The notes below the pieces were generated by a model, which saw only the letters and a list, made by a program, of their open reading frames with translations, ran no database searches and was not told where the DNA came from. From positions 6,499,001 to 6,563,000 of the forward strand of contig NZ_CP107929.1 of assembly GCF_036017915.1 (NCBI RefSeq): 64,000 nt of DNA. The letters are read 5' to 3'. Numbering within the stretch: position 1 is the first letter of the stretch; every line of letters begins with the position of its first letter. The position numbers and the translations under genes were made by a program. Below are positions 7,159 to 15,858 of this stretch, in pieces. The DNA comes from Micromonospora sp. NBC_00421. GTDB taxonomy: Bacteria; Actinomycetota; Actinomycetes; Mycobacteriales; Micromonosporaceae.

Positions 7159-8045
7159 GCGACATCGTGCTGCTGACGTTGACCGGGCTGGGCCTGGCGG
7201 CGCTGTACTTCCTGGTCGCCTCGGGGCTCTCCCTGGTCTTCGGGCTGGCCGACGTGCTGAACTTCGCGCACGGGCTGTTCCTCGGCGTCGGCGCGTACGC
7301 CACCTGGTGGGCGGCTGGGAACCTGCCCGGCGCCGGCCCCGACGGCCTCGGATTCGTGCTGGCGGTGGCCTTCGGGGTGGCCGCCGGGGTGCTGGTCGCG
7401 GTGCTCGTGGAGCTGGTGCTGATCCGACCGCTCTACTCCCGCACCATCGAACAGGTGCTCGTCACCGTCGGCCTGTCGCTGGCCGGGGTGGCGCTGCTCC
7501 AGGCCACCTGGGGTGCGGACGCCCGGCCGTTCCCCCGGCCGGCGTGGACCCGGCAGGTCACCACGGTCCTCGGGGCGAACGTGCCCAACGGCGGGCTGCT
7601 GCTGATCGTGGCGGCCGTGCTGGTGCTCGGCGCGCTGCTGGCCTTCCTCCGCTGGACCCGGTACGGCCTGATCATCCGGGCCGGGGTGGAGAACCGGGAG
7701 ATGGTCACCGCGCTCGGCATCGACGTGCGCAAGGCGTTCACCCTGGTCTTCGCGATCGGTGGGGCCGCCGCCGCACTGGCCGGGGCGCTCGGCAGCACCT
7801 ACTACGGCACCGTCTCACCCGGTCAGGGCGGCTCGCTGCTGATCTTCGCGTTCATCGTGGTGGTGATCGGCGGCATGGGCTCGGTGGTCGGGTCCGCGTA
7901 CGCGGCCGTCGTGGTGGGGCTGCTGCAACAGTTCGTCAACTACTACGGCCCGTCCGGGCTCGGCGACATCTGCGTGGTCGGGCTGCTCGCCGTGGTGCTG
8001 CTGCTGCGTCCGCAGGGCTTCGCCGGGAAGGTGGCACACGCATGA
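7155..8045 (+). CDS. livH: ABC importer permease, LivH type
   Basis: A 296-residue membrane protein with about eight hydrophobic segments, of the LivH/BPD_transp_2 family. Typical motifs are ASGLSLVFGLADVLNFAHG at the N-terminus and a LGIDVRKAFTLVFAIGGAAA coupling loop in the second half. It forms the translocation channel with the LivM-like subunit. GTG start overlaps the upstream stop, and its stop overlaps the next ATG, so translation of the operon is coupled. Confidence 0.9.
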   Translation: MSDIVLLTLTGLGLAALYFLVASGLSLVFGLADVLNFAHGLFLGVGAYATWWAAGNLPGAGPDGLGFVLAVAFGVAAGVLVAVLVELVLIRPLYSRTIEQVLVTVGLSLAGVALLQATWGADARPFPRPAWTRQVTTVLGANVPNGGLLLIVAAVLVLGALLAFLRWTRYGLIIRAGVENREMVTALGIDVRKAFTLVFAIGGAAAALAGALGSTYYGTVSPGQGGSLLIFAFIVVVIGGMGSVVGSAYAAVVVGLLQQFVNYYGPSGLGDICVVGLLAVVLLLRPQGFAGKVAHA

Positions 8046-9163
8046 GCGACTCGATGGTCGACGCACCACCGGCCGCCGTACCGGCCGAGCTGACCCCGCC
8101 CCGGTCCCGCTGGCACGGGGTGCGGCCGTTCCTGCCGCTGGGGGCGCTGGGCGTGGCGGCGATCGTGCCGTACTCGACCGTGCACCTGCCGGGGCTCTTC
8201 GAGGGGCCGCTGAACTCGCCGGGCACCCTGCAACTGCTCGCCATCTGCCTGGTCTTCGGCGGTCTCGCCGCCGGCTACGACCTGCTGTTCGGGCGGACCG
8301 GGATGCTCTCCTTCGGCCACGCCCTCTACTTCGCCGCCGGGGTGTACGGCACCGACGTGCTTGTCACCCACGCCGGGCTGGCCCTGTGGCAGGCGGCGCT
8401 GCTCACCGTGGTCGGCGCGACCACCCTCGCCGGGCTGCTCGGCGCGATCGCGCTGCGTACGGTCGGCATCGCCTTCGCCATGGTGACGCTGGCCTTCGCC
8501 CAGGTCGGCGCGATCCTGGTGACCAGGGACTTCTGGGGCTTCACCGGCGGCGAGGAGGGGTTGCCGCTCGACGTCTCCGGGCTGCCGGCGGCCCTGGTCG
8601 GGGTGACCAACACGGTCAACCTGTACTGGCTGGCGCTGGCCTACCTGGCGGTCGTGGTGCTGGTGGTGCACCGGGTCAGCGGCTCGCCGACCGGCCGGGT
8701 GCTGGCCGGGCTGCGCGACGACGAACGGCGGATCGGGGTGCTCGGGCTCGACCCGTACCGGTTCAAGCTGGTCGCGTTCACCCTGGCCGGTGGGCTGGCC
8801 TCGGCCGGCGGGGTGGTGTACTGCCTGATCGTCGGCGGGGCCAGCCCACACGTCACCACCTCCGAGCTGACCCTGTCGCTGCTGGTCATGGTGGTGCTCG
8901 GCGGCCCGGGTACGCGCTGGGGGCCGGTCCTCGGCGGCATCGTCTACATGTACCTCGACCACCGGCTCACCGCGTTCGGCAGCAGCGCCGCCGTGGACGC
9001 CCTGCCCGGCGTGCTGAGCGCCCCGCTGAGTCAGCCGCTGTTCGTCCTCGGCACCGTCTTCATCCTGGCCGTCTACTTCTTCCCCGGCGGCCTGGCCAGC
9101 CTCGCCCCCCGCCTCGCCCCCCTAACCCGACCCCTCCGCCCCTCCCCCCGCTCCCCCCGCTAG
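8042..9163 (+). CDS. livM: ABC importer permease, LivM type
   Basis: A 373-residue membrane protein, the partner permease. It has the family motif LLFGRTGMLSFGHALYFAAG near residue 82, the cytoplasmic coupling segment LRDDERRIGVLGLDPYRFK and a GGPGTRWGPVLGG loop. The ATG overlaps the LivH stop (ATGA). It is the last gene of the operon; its Pro/Arg-rich tail (TRPLRPSPRSPR) runs into C-rich DNA that leads to the palindrome at 9212, which may serve as the end of the transcription unit. Confidence 0.9.
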   Translation: MSDSMVDAPPAAVPAELTPPRSRWHGVRPFLPLGALGVAAIVPYSTVHLPGLFEGPLNSPGTLQLLAICLVFGGLAAGYDLLFGRTGMLSFGHALYFAAGVYGTDVLVTHAGLALWQAALLTVVGATTLAGLLGAIALRTVGIAFAMVTLAFAQVGAILVTRDFWGFTGGEEGLPLDVSGLPAALVGVTNTVNLYWLALAYLAVVVLVVHRVSGSPTGRVLAGLRDDERRIGVLGLDPYRFKLVAFTLAGGLASAGGVVYCLIVGGASPHVTTSELTLSLLVMVVLGGPGTRWGPVLGGIVYMYLDHRLTAFGSSAAVDALPGVLSAPLSQPLFVLGTVFILAVYFFPGGLASLAPRLAPLTRPLRPSPRSPR

Positions 9164-9211
9164 CCCCGCCGGTGTGCGCCGCCGGGATTAGCCCCGCCGG
9201 GTTAGCCCCGG

Positions 9212-9267
9212 TGATCAAGAGGTTTGCGTCATCCAGAAGCTGGATCGTGACGTAAACCTCTTGATCA
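9212..9267. repeat. Palindromic element, family I (copy 1)
   Basis: TGATCAAGAGGTTTGCGTCA (9212-9231) pairs with 9248-9267 with one mismatch. The loop itself folds as ATCCAG-AAG-CTGGAT. Two relatives lie at 37089-37148 and 37231-37290. Here it stands between the ABC operon and recQ, preceded by short tandem units (TTAGCCCCGCCGGG). It could terminate transcription, although no U tract follows. Confidence 0.85.
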
Positions 9268-9314
9268 ACTCCTTGGGAGGTCGGGCTGTCCGGCCGGGGT
9301 GGTAGGAATGGCGG

Positions 9315-11615
9315 GTGGATCAGGGGCTGGCGGGGGATCAGGGGCGGGTGGGGGTGCGGGAGCGGGCCGAGGAGGTGCTGCGGCGGCTCGCCGGTGCGCA
9401 TGCCCGGCTGCGTGAGGACCAGTGGCGGGCCATCGAGGCGCTCGTGGTCGACAAGCGCCGGGTGCTCTGCGTGCAGCGCACCGGGTGGGGCAAGTCGGCG
9501 GTCTACTTCGTGGCCACAGCCCTGCTGCGCGAGCGCGGCGAGCACGGGCCGACGGTCATCGTCTCGCCGCTGCTGGCGCTGATGCGAAACCAGGTGGAGG
9601 CGGCGGCCCGCGCCGGCATCCGGGCCCGCACCATCAACTCCGCCAACCTCGACGAGTGGGACCAGATCACCGCCGAGATCCACGCCGGGGCGGTGGACGT
9701 GCTGCTGATCAGCCCCGAGCGGCTCAACAACCCGGACTTCCGCGACGCCGTCCTGCCGAGGCTGGCCGCGACCACCGGACTGCTGGTGGTGGACGAGGCG
9801 CACTGCGTCTCCGACTGGGGGCACGACTTCCGGCCCGACTACCGCCGGCTGCGTACCTTCCTGGCCAACCTGCCGGAGCGGACCCCGGTGCTGGCCACCA
9901 CCGCCACCGCCAACGAGCGGGTGACCCGGGACGTCGCCGAACAACTCGGCACCGAACCGACCCCACCCCCCGCCGACCGCGCCGCACCTCCCGCCGACCG
10001 CGCCGCACTTCCCGCCGACCGTGCCGCGTCGCCCGCTGCGACCAGCATCGACCGCGCCGCGTCGCCCCCCGACCCTGCGGCGTCGCCCGTCGGCGCCGGT
10101 GGGCGGCGGCCGGACGTGCTGGTGCTGCGGGGCACGCTCGACCGGGAGTCGCTGCGGTTGGCCGTGCTCGACCTGCCCAGCCCGGCGCACCGGCTGGGCT
10201 GGCTCGCCGATCACCTGGACGCGCTGCCCGGCTCCGGGATCATCTACACGCTCACCGTCGCGGCGGCCACCGAGACCGCCGAGTTCCTGCGCGGGCGCGG
10301 CTGGTCGGTGGCCTCCTACACCGGTCAGGCCGAGGACGCCGACCGCCGCGCCGCCGAACAGGACCTGCTCGACAACAAGATCAAGGCCCTGGTGGCGACC
10401 AGCGCGCTCGGGATGGGCTTCGACAAGCCCGATCTCGGTTTCGTCGTGCACCTCGGGGCACCGCCCTCGCCGATCGCCTACTACCAGCAGGTCGGCCGCG
10501 CGGGCCGCGCAGTCGAACACGCCGAGGTGCTGCTGCTGCCCGGTGTCGAGGACGCCGCCATCTGGCGGTACTTCGCCTCGCTCGCCTTCCCGCCCGAGGA
10601 GCAGGTGCGGACGGTGCTGGCCGCCCTGCACACCGACCGGCCGCTCTCCACCCAGGCCCTGGAACCCATCGTCGACCTGCGCCGGACCCGCCTGGAACTG
10701 ATGCTCAAGGTGCTCGACGTCGACGGCGCGGTCCGCCGGGTACGCGGCGGCTGGCTCGCCACCGGCGAGCCCTGGACCTACGACGAGGCCCGGCTACGTC
10801 GCGTCGCCCAGGCCCGCACCGCCGAGCAGCAGGCCATGCGCGAGTACGCGAGCACGCCCGGTTGCCGGATGCGTTACCTGCGGGAGTGCCTGGACGACAG
10901 CGGGGCGGACGACTGCGGCCGGTGTGACCGCTGTGCCGCGCCCCTGTTCACCGCCGACGTCTCCGGCCCCGCGTTGACCGCCGCACAGACCTTCCTCGGC
11001 CGTCCCGGGGTGCAGATCGCCCCCAAGAAGCTCTGGCCGACCGGCCTCGACGCGGTCGGCGTACCGCTGAAGGGGCGGATTCCCCCGACGGAGCAGGCGC
11101 TGCCCGGTCGGGCCGTGGGGCGGCTGTCCGATCTGGGCTGGGGCGGTCGGCTGCGCGGCCTGGTCGGCCCGGACACCGCCGACGGCCCGGTCCCCGACGA
11201 CGTGGCGGCGGCCGTGGTCGAGGTGCTGAAGGCCTGGGCGCACGGCGACGACCCGTGGCCGCGCCGCCCGGCCGGCGTGGTCGCGGTAGGTTCCCGTAGC
11301 CACCCGGCCCTGGTCGCCTCGCTCGCCGAGCGCATCGCCACGGTCGGCCGGCTGCCGCTGCTCGGCCTGGTCACCCCGATCGGCCCGGCGGGGGCCGGCG
11401 GGCCGCGCGGCAACAGCGCCCAGCGGGTACGCGCCCTGCACGACGCCTTCGCCGTCGCCGACGAGGTGGCCGGGGCGCTGGCCGGGTTGGACGGCCCGGT
11501 GCTGCTCGTCGACGACCTGGTCGACTCCGGGTGGACGATGACGATGGCAGCCCGCCTGCTGCGCCGGGCCGGCGCCCCCGACGTCCTCCCGCTCGCCCTC
11601 GCCGTCGCCGGCTGA
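9315..11615 (+). CDS. RecQ-family DNA helicase fused to a phosphoribosyltransferase-like domain
   Basis: A 766-residue protein. The helicase core has TGWGKS (56-61), a DEAH box with DEAHCVSDWGHDFRP (about 160-174), motif III ATTATA (about 194) and motif VI QVGRAGRA, all RecQ-specific. A Cys cluster (CRMRYLREC..CGRCDRC) forms the RecQ zinc site. Residues ~212-265 are a low-complexity insert made of PPADRAA-type repeats between the two helicase lobes. The last ~150 residues end with GPVLLVDDLVDSGWTM, the PRPP-binding motif of type I phosphoribosyltransferases. It presumably unwinds DNA in repair; the role of the extra domain is unknown. Start GTG 9315 is uncertain by a few codons. Confidence 0.88.
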   Translation: MDQGLAGDQGRVGVRERAEEVLRRLAGAHARLREDQWRAIEALVVDKRRVLCVQRTGWGKSAVYFVATALLRERGEHGPTVIVSPLLALMRNQVEAAARAGIRARTINSANLDEWDQITAEIHAGAVDVLLISPERLNNPDFRDAVLPRLAATTGLLVVDEAHCVSDWGHDFRPDYRRLRTFLANLPERTPVLATTATANERVTRDVAEQLGTEPTPPPADRAAPPADRAALPADRAASPAATSIDRAASPPDPAASPVGAGGRRPDVLVLRGTLDRESLRLAVLDLPSPAHRLGWLADHLDALPGSGIIYTLTVAAATETAEFLRGRGWSVASYTGQAEDADRRAAEQDLLDNKIKALVATSALGMGFDKPDLGFVVHLGAPPSPIAYYQQVGRAGRAVEHAEVLLLPGVEDAAIWRYFASLAFPPEEQVRTVLAALHTDRPLSTQALEPIVDLRRTRLELMLKVLDVDGAVRRVRGGWLATGEPWTYDEARLRRVAQARTAEQQAMREYASTPGCRMRYLRECLDDSGADDCGRCDRCAAPLFTADVSGPALTAAQTFLGRPGVQIAPKKLWPTGLDAVGVPLKGRIPPTEQALPGRAVGRLSDLGWGGRLRGLVGPDTADGPVPDDVAAAVVEVLKAWAHGDDPWPRRPAGVVAVGSRSHPALVASLAERIATVGRLPLLGLVTPIGPAGAGGPRGNSAQRVRALHDAFAVADEVAGALAGLDGPVLLVDDLVDSGWTMTMAARLLRRAGAPDVLPLALAVAG

Positions 11616-11636
11616 CCCGATCCGGATGCCGACCGT

Positions 11637-11692
11637 TCGCGCCGCCCGCCTCGGGTCGCGCCGCCCGCCTCGGGTCGCGCCGCCTGCCCGGG
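11637..11692. repeat. 19-bp tandem repeat, three copies
   Basis: Unit TCGCGCCGCCCGCCTCGGG occurs at 11637-11655 and 11656-11674 exactly, then once more with changes at 11675-11692. It fills part of the 216-bp gap after recQ. No function is evident. Confidence 0.7.
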
Positions 11693-11831
11693 TCGCGGTC
11701 TCGGCGATGAGCGGACGGTCGCCGGCAGACGGGCCGACCGGACCCGGTTCCCTGACCGGCCGTATTGCGACCGTCGCCACGGTGTCCGGCCGTCGCGCCG
11801 ACGCCGACGGCGACGGCGGTACGGTGGGCGG

Positions 11832-13019
11832 ATGGCCGACCAGCGATCCGTCACCCGGCCCGCCGACCCGGCAGGTCGCGGCGGGCCGGCGACCGACGAG
11901 GGCAGCTCGGACCAGGTGGACCGGGACGCCCGGGGCGTCGTCGGGAGCGTCGCGGAACCGGCGGACCGGGGTGGAGCGGGCGTCGTCGGGAGCACCCTGG
12001 AACCGGTGGACGGGGATGGACCGGGCGTCGACGGGGGCATCGCGGAGCCCGGCGGATGGACGCTGCCTGCGGGTGGGGCCGCAGCCGGTGGTGGGGCGTC
12101 GGGGGTCGCTCCGGATCGGGCCACGCTGCGGCTGGCGCTGGTGGTGGGTGGCCTTGTCCTGGCCGTCCTGCTCGGCTTCGGCCTCGGCCGGGCCAACGGG
12201 AGACCGGCCGGTCCCACGGCGGCGACCGCGGCCACCGCCACCGGTGACCACACCCACGCCCCCGGCACCGGGGCACACCAGCACGACGCGACCGCCGGGC
12301 AGCCGGCCGGCGACGCGGCCACCGGCCTTTCGGTCACCTCCGGCGGCTACACGCTCACCCCGTCGGGTGGGGAGTTCGTCGCCGGGCGGGCGGGTGAACT
12401 GCGGTTCCAGATCCGGGACGCCCAGCGGCGGGCGGTCACCCGGTTCGCGATCGTGCACGACAAGCCGATGCACCTGGTCGTGGTACGCCGTGACCTCACC
12501 GGATTCCAGCACCTGCACCCGACGATGGCCACCGACGGCACCTGGTCGGTCCCGCTGACCCTGCCCGAGCCGGGCGTCTGGCGGGCGTACACGGATTTCA
12601 CAGTGGTCGCCGACGACGGCCGGCAGACCCCGGCCACGCTGGGCGTGGACCTGGTCGCACCGGGGGACTACGCGCCCCGCCCGCTGCCCGCCCCGGCCAC
12701 CCGGGCGACCGTGGCCGGGTTCACCGTCGACTACACGGGCAGCCCGCAGGTGGGGATCGCCGTACCGCTGCGGTTCCAGGTCCGCGACCAGGCGGGACGG
12801 CCCGCCAACCTGGAGCGTTACCTCGGCGCGTACGGGCATCTGGTCGCCCTCCGGGAGGGGGATCTGGGCTACCTGCACGTGCACCCCGGACCCGGGCCGG
12901 CAGGTGACACGGTGACCTTTTGGCTGACCGCGCCCGGCCCCGGCAACTACCGGATGTACCTGGACTTCCAGGTGGCGGGCGTGGTGCGGACCGCCGAGTT
13001 CACCCTCACCGTCCGCTGA
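11832..13019 (+). CDS. Membrane-anchored protein with two His-rich repeat motifs
   Basis: A 395-residue protein. Residues 1-93 are a polar, Gly/Asp-rich cytoplasmic part, and one hydrophobic segment (LRLALVVGGLVLAVLLGFGL, about 97-116) anchors it. The outside part begins with a His-rich stretch (HTHAPGTGAHQH) and carries two related motifs: MHLVVVRRDLTGFQHLHP and GHLVALREGDLGYLHVHP. Each sits in an Ig-like beta-rich domain. I know similar actinobacterial proteins only as uncharacterised, often near copper genes. Metal binding by the two H-L-H-P / H-V-H-P sites is an inference. No copper genes are seen here. The next gene is on the opposite strand. Confidence 0.7.
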   Translation: MADQRSVTRPADPAGRGGPATDEGSSDQVDRDARGVVGSVAEPADRGGAGVVGSTLEPVDGDGPGVDGGIAEPGGWTLPAGGAAAGGGASGVAPDRATLRLALVVGGLVLAVLLGFGLGRANGRPAGPTAATAATATGDHTHAPGTGAHQHDATAGQPAGDAATGLSVTSGGYTLTPSGGEFVAGRAGELRFQIRDAQRRAVTRFAIVHDKPMHLVVVRRDLTGFQHLHPTMATDGTWSVPLTLPEPGVWRAYTDFTVVADDGRQTPATLGVDLVAPGDYAPRPLPAPATRATVAGFTVDYTGSPQVGIAVPLRFQVRDQAGRPANLERYLGAYGHLVALREGDLGYLHVHPGPGPAGDTVTFWLTAPGPGNYRMYLDFQVAGVVRTAEFTLTVR

Positions 13020-13053
13020 CCCGGACTCAGCCGGCCCGGCGGGCGGGCCCGAC

Positions 13054-13470
13054 TCAGCCGGCCCGGCGGACCGGGCGGCGGGCCAGGTAGCGGAGCAGAT
13101 CGCGGATGTGGTGCTTCTCCTCGGCGGGCACCGACGGGTCGGCCAGCCGGTCGAGGATCACCCTGATGTCCGCCTCCACCGGGCCGTCGTCGGCGCGTCG
13201 GCGGGGCACCGGCCCCGAGTCGGGCAGGCCGAGCGCCCGGAAGGCCGCCGCGACCGGCAGGTCGAGGGCGGCGCAGAAGCCGCGCACCTTGGCCAGCTCG
13301 GGGTAGTCCTGCCAGTCACCGGCGAGCCAACGGAAGACTGTGGACCGGCCGACACCTGTGTGGGCCGCGAGGTCGCTCACCGTCCAACCCCGCTCGTCAC
13401 GGGCGTCGTCGATGGCCCGCCGCACGAAACGCGCGAACGCCATCTGTGGGGAAACCTCTGTCGAACCCAT
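13054..13470 (-). CDS. XRE-family helix-turn-helix regulator
   Basis: A 138-residue DNA-binding protein. The helix-turn-helix is clear at about residues 17-70: FVRRAIDDARDERGWTVSDL, then TGVGRSTVFRWLAGDW, a Cro/CI-type fold. The remaining C-terminal part is charged and ends in an Arg-rich tail. The ATG at 13470 was preferred to a far longer frame reaching 13659, whose extra residues are Pro/Arg-rich and unlike coding sequence; MAFARF at 13443 is also possible. Targets unknown. A ~20-bp direct repeat (ACTCAGCCGGCCCGGCGG) flanks the stop codon. Confidence 0.78.
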   Translation of the reverse strand: MGSTEVSPQMAFARFVRRAIDDARDERGWTVSDLAAHTGVGRSTVFRWLAGDWQDYPELAKVRGFCAALDLPVAAAFRALGLPDSGPVPRRRADDGPVEADIRVILDRLADPSVPAEEKHHIRDLLRYLARRPVRRAG

Positions 13471-13730
13471 GCCGGTGAGATCGTCCCCTTCCGGGGGGAG
13501 TCGGGGTGTCCGGTGCGCCCTTCGAGGGTAGTACGACGAGCTGACGGTGTGACTCACCGACCGACCGCCGGGCCCCGGCGGCGGGTGCCTGACGGGCTGC
13601 GGCGCAGGTCGTGGCCGTTTCGTCGCCCTCGGGGAGCGGTGGCCGTTGTCATCCGTCAACTAAACTCGACAGGTCCCCGGGCCACCGATCCCTTCCCGGA
13701 CCACTTCCCGGGCCACCCAGGAGGAGCAGC

Positions 13731-14171
13731 ATGGCCGAGCCCGACCGTCCGGTGCCGCACCGCCCGGGTGCGGTCAGTCTCTTCTTCGTCGCCAAGGCGG
13801 GCGTCTTCGCCCTGGGCTTCTGGATCTGGTTGCTGGTGCTGGTGGCGACCGGTGACGGGGCGGCGACCGGGGCACACGTCCTGGCCGCCGCCGGCGCTGT
13901 CACCACCACCCTGGTGGGGGTGGTGCTCGGCGTCCGGTTGGCCCTGCAACGTAGCGCCGCCGCCCGGCACGCCGAACTCAAACGCCTCCTGGTCGACATC
14001 TCCTGGAACGCCTTCGCCGCCGCCGGCAACACCGAGACGTCCGGCAATGTGGTGCCGTTCCCCACCTCGCCCGCCGACGACGAGCGGGGGACGCGCGAGC
14101 GGGTCTCCTCGGTCTTCGACCGGTCGACGGGGGAGCGGCCCGGCGGTCGGGGTGGCGACCGGCGTCGCTGA
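13731..14171 (+). CDS. Small integral membrane protein of unknown function
   Basis: A 146-residue protein with two hydrophobic segments: a VFALGFWIWLLVLVA helix at about 25-40 and an AAGAVTTTLVGVVLGVRLAL helix at about 53-72. A polar, acidic/Arg C-terminal tail follows. No family recognised. A near-consensus ribosome site (AGGAGGAGC) before ATG 13731 supports the start over a longer frame beginning at 13611. It converges with the methyltransferase gene, leaving only 7 bp between the stops. Confidence 0.7.
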   Translation: MAEPDRPVPHRPGAVSLFFVAKAGVFALGFWIWLLVLVATGDGAATGAHVLAAAGAVTTTLVGVVLGVRLALQRSAAARHAELKRLLVDISWNAFAAAGNTETSGNVVPFPTSPADDERGTRERVSSVFDRSTGERPGGRGGDRRR

Positions 14172-14178
14172 GCCCGGT

Positions 14179-15411
14179 TCAGGCACCGCCGGTCGGCGTG
14201 GGACGGTCGTCGAGCAGGGTGGCCAGCCGTGGGGTCACCTGCCACTGGTCGACCAGCTGTCGGTATTCGGCCTGCGGCCCGTCGCCGCCCGGCCCGCCAG
14301 GTGCCCGCTCCGCGCGGCCGCCGGTGCCTGTGCCGGTGCCTGTGTTGGCGTCGGTGCCGGTGCCGGTGCGGCGGGCCCGGATCAGCAGATTCCGGGGGGT
14401 GTGCCGGGAGTCGACGAACTCGACCACCTCGGCCCGGTAGCCGTGCGCCCGCAGCAGCCCGGCCCGCAGCGCGTCGGTGAGCACGTCGGCGAAGCGTTCC
14501 CGCAGGATGCCCTGCCGGGTCAGCAACTCGTACGGTGCCGGCGTCGGCCGGGCGCGTAGCTGCGCCGCGAGGTCGTGGTGGCAGCACGGCGCGGCGAGGA
14601 TCCACCGGGCGTCCCAGCGCACCGCCCGGGCCAGCGCCTCGTCGGTGGCGGTGTCGCAGGCGTGCAGCGCGAGCACCAGGTCGGGGGCGGGCTCCACCAC
14701 CGCGTCGGCGATGGTGCCGGCCACGAAGGAGACCCGGTCGGCCCAGCCGAGGCGTTCGGCCAGCTCGCCGTTGCGCTGCCGTTGGTCCTCTCGGACGTCC
14801 ACCCCGACCAGCTCCACGTCCAGCCCCCGACCGGTCAGGTACCGGTAGGCGGCGAAGGTCAGGTAGGCGTTGCCGCAGCCCAGGTCGACCACGCGCAGCC
14901 GTCCGGTGAGCTCGTCGGGAAGGGTGGCGGCCAGCGCGCGCAGGAAGGCGTCCACCTGCCGCCGCTTGGCGGCGTTGCCGCCGATCGTCGCGAAGATCGG
15001 GTCCCCCGGGTCGAGCAGGTACTCCTTGGCCCGGTCGTGGCGCTCCGGCTCGGCCGCCGGACGGCTGGCCGCCGCCCGGTGTACCTGTGCCTCGCCGGAC
15101 TTGGTCACCCGTAGCTGGAGGGTCGCCACCGCGGTCTCCACGTGCCAGTTGCCGAACGGCTCGGCGAGCAGCGCGTCGACCGCCGCGTCGGCGTCCGCGC
15201 CCGGCACCACGTTCCGGGTGTACGGCCGGACGCCGTCGGACGTGGAGATCTGTAGCCTGGTGCCGGCCTTGAGGGCGACCGGGCGTAGTTCGGCGCGTAC
15301 CACGGAGGGACGCTGCCCCCTGCGTCGGCCGGCGGCGACGGCGCGGGTCAGCGCGGGGTCGAGCAGCAACGCCCGTACCTCGGTCAGGGCGGCGTCGAGC
15401 GATTCCGGCAT
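14179..15411 (-). CDS. SAM-dependent methyltransferase (Methyltransf_32 / METTL25-like)
   Basis: A 410-residue protein. The central part is a class I methyltransferase: VVDLGCGNAYLTFAAYRYL is the SAM-binding motif I, and VGVDVREDQ the acidic motif II. The distinctive ILAAPCCHHDL motif matches the P-C-C-x-H pattern of the Methyltransf_32 family (relatives of eukaryotic RRNAD1/METTL25). The substrate is not known for bacterial members. The N-terminal ~120 residues form a separate domain, and near the C-terminus a T-G dipeptide repeat (TGTGTDANTGTGTGTGG) reflects simple-sequence DNA. ATG 15411 has AAAGGA upstream. Confidence 0.8.
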   Translation of the reverse strand: MPESLDAALTEVRALLLDPALTRAVAAGRRRGQRPSVVRAELRPVALKAGTRLQISTSDGVRPYTRNVVPGADADAAVDALLAEPFGNWHVETAVATLQLRVTKSGEAQVHRAAASRPAAEPERHDRAKEYLLDPGDPIFATIGGNAAKRRQVDAFLRALAATLPDELTGRLRVVDLGCGNAYLTFAAYRYLTGRGLDVELVGVDVREDQRQRNGELAERLGWADRVSFVAGTIADAVVEPAPDLVLALHACDTATDEALARAVRWDARWILAAPCCHHDLAAQLRARPTPAPYELLTRQGILRERFADVLTDALRAGLLRAHGYRAEVVEFVDSRHTPRNLLIRARRTGTGTDANTGTGTGTGGRAERAPGGPGGDGPQAEYRQLVDQWQVTPRLATLLDDRPTPTGGA

Positions 15412-15558
15412 CGTTCCATCATCCTTTCCGCCCGACCGGTTGCCGCGGGCGGGCCGGCCCGGGGTGTCCCGCACCGCACCGGTGCCCCACCCGGCGGCAT
15501 CCCGCGACAAGCCCGTAGCTGGTCTGCTCCCACCCGCACAGACCCAGAGGGGCCTCAA

Positions 15559-15618
15559 GATCAGATTGCAGTTTTGCAGACGACACGCCGATGCGAGTAC
15601 GCGAAATCGCAATCTGAT
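15559..15618. repeat. Palindromic element with GATCA ends (single copy)
   Basis: GATCAGATTGC (15559-15569) is perfectly complementary to 15608-15618. The stem continues to 15577/15600 with a few mismatches. Like families I and II it carries GATCA at the outer end, but the arm sequence differs. It lies in the 447-bp gap (15412-15858) between two minus-strand genes, which also holds the terminator at 15793. No gene is seen in that gap. Confidence 0.75.
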
Positions 15619-15792
15619 CATGGTGCCCTCTCGCCAACCAAAGCCCGAGGATGAGCTGGGTCTGCTCGTGTCCCGGGCCAAACGGAGGCGGAGGGCCCGG
15701 CTACGGGCTGGCTCGGCCCGGGTTCGGGTCCGAATGGTGGTGACGCTGGTCCGCACCGCCGACCCGCCGACGCCCGCCCCGGGCGGAAACGC

Positions 15793-15830
15793 GACATCCC
15801 CCGGGACGCCCATACGGGCCGGGGGATGTC
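15793..15830 (-). terminator. Rho-independent-like hairpin after the DEAD-box helicase gene
   Basis: GACATCCCCC (15793-15802) pairs exactly with 15821-15830, extended inward by two more pairs, 28 bp past the helicase stop. There is no U-run, which is common in actinobacterial terminators. A 17-bp tandem pair (GGTGGTGTCCGTCAGTC) lies between hairpin and stop codon. Confidence 0.65.
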
Positions 15831-15858
15831 GGTGGTGTCCGTCAGTCGGTGGTGTCCG

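Noticed and set aside
10794..12884. Minus-strand frame of 696 codons over recQ and the anchored protein
   Set aside because: Shadow of two well-supported plus-strand genes; composition without domains.
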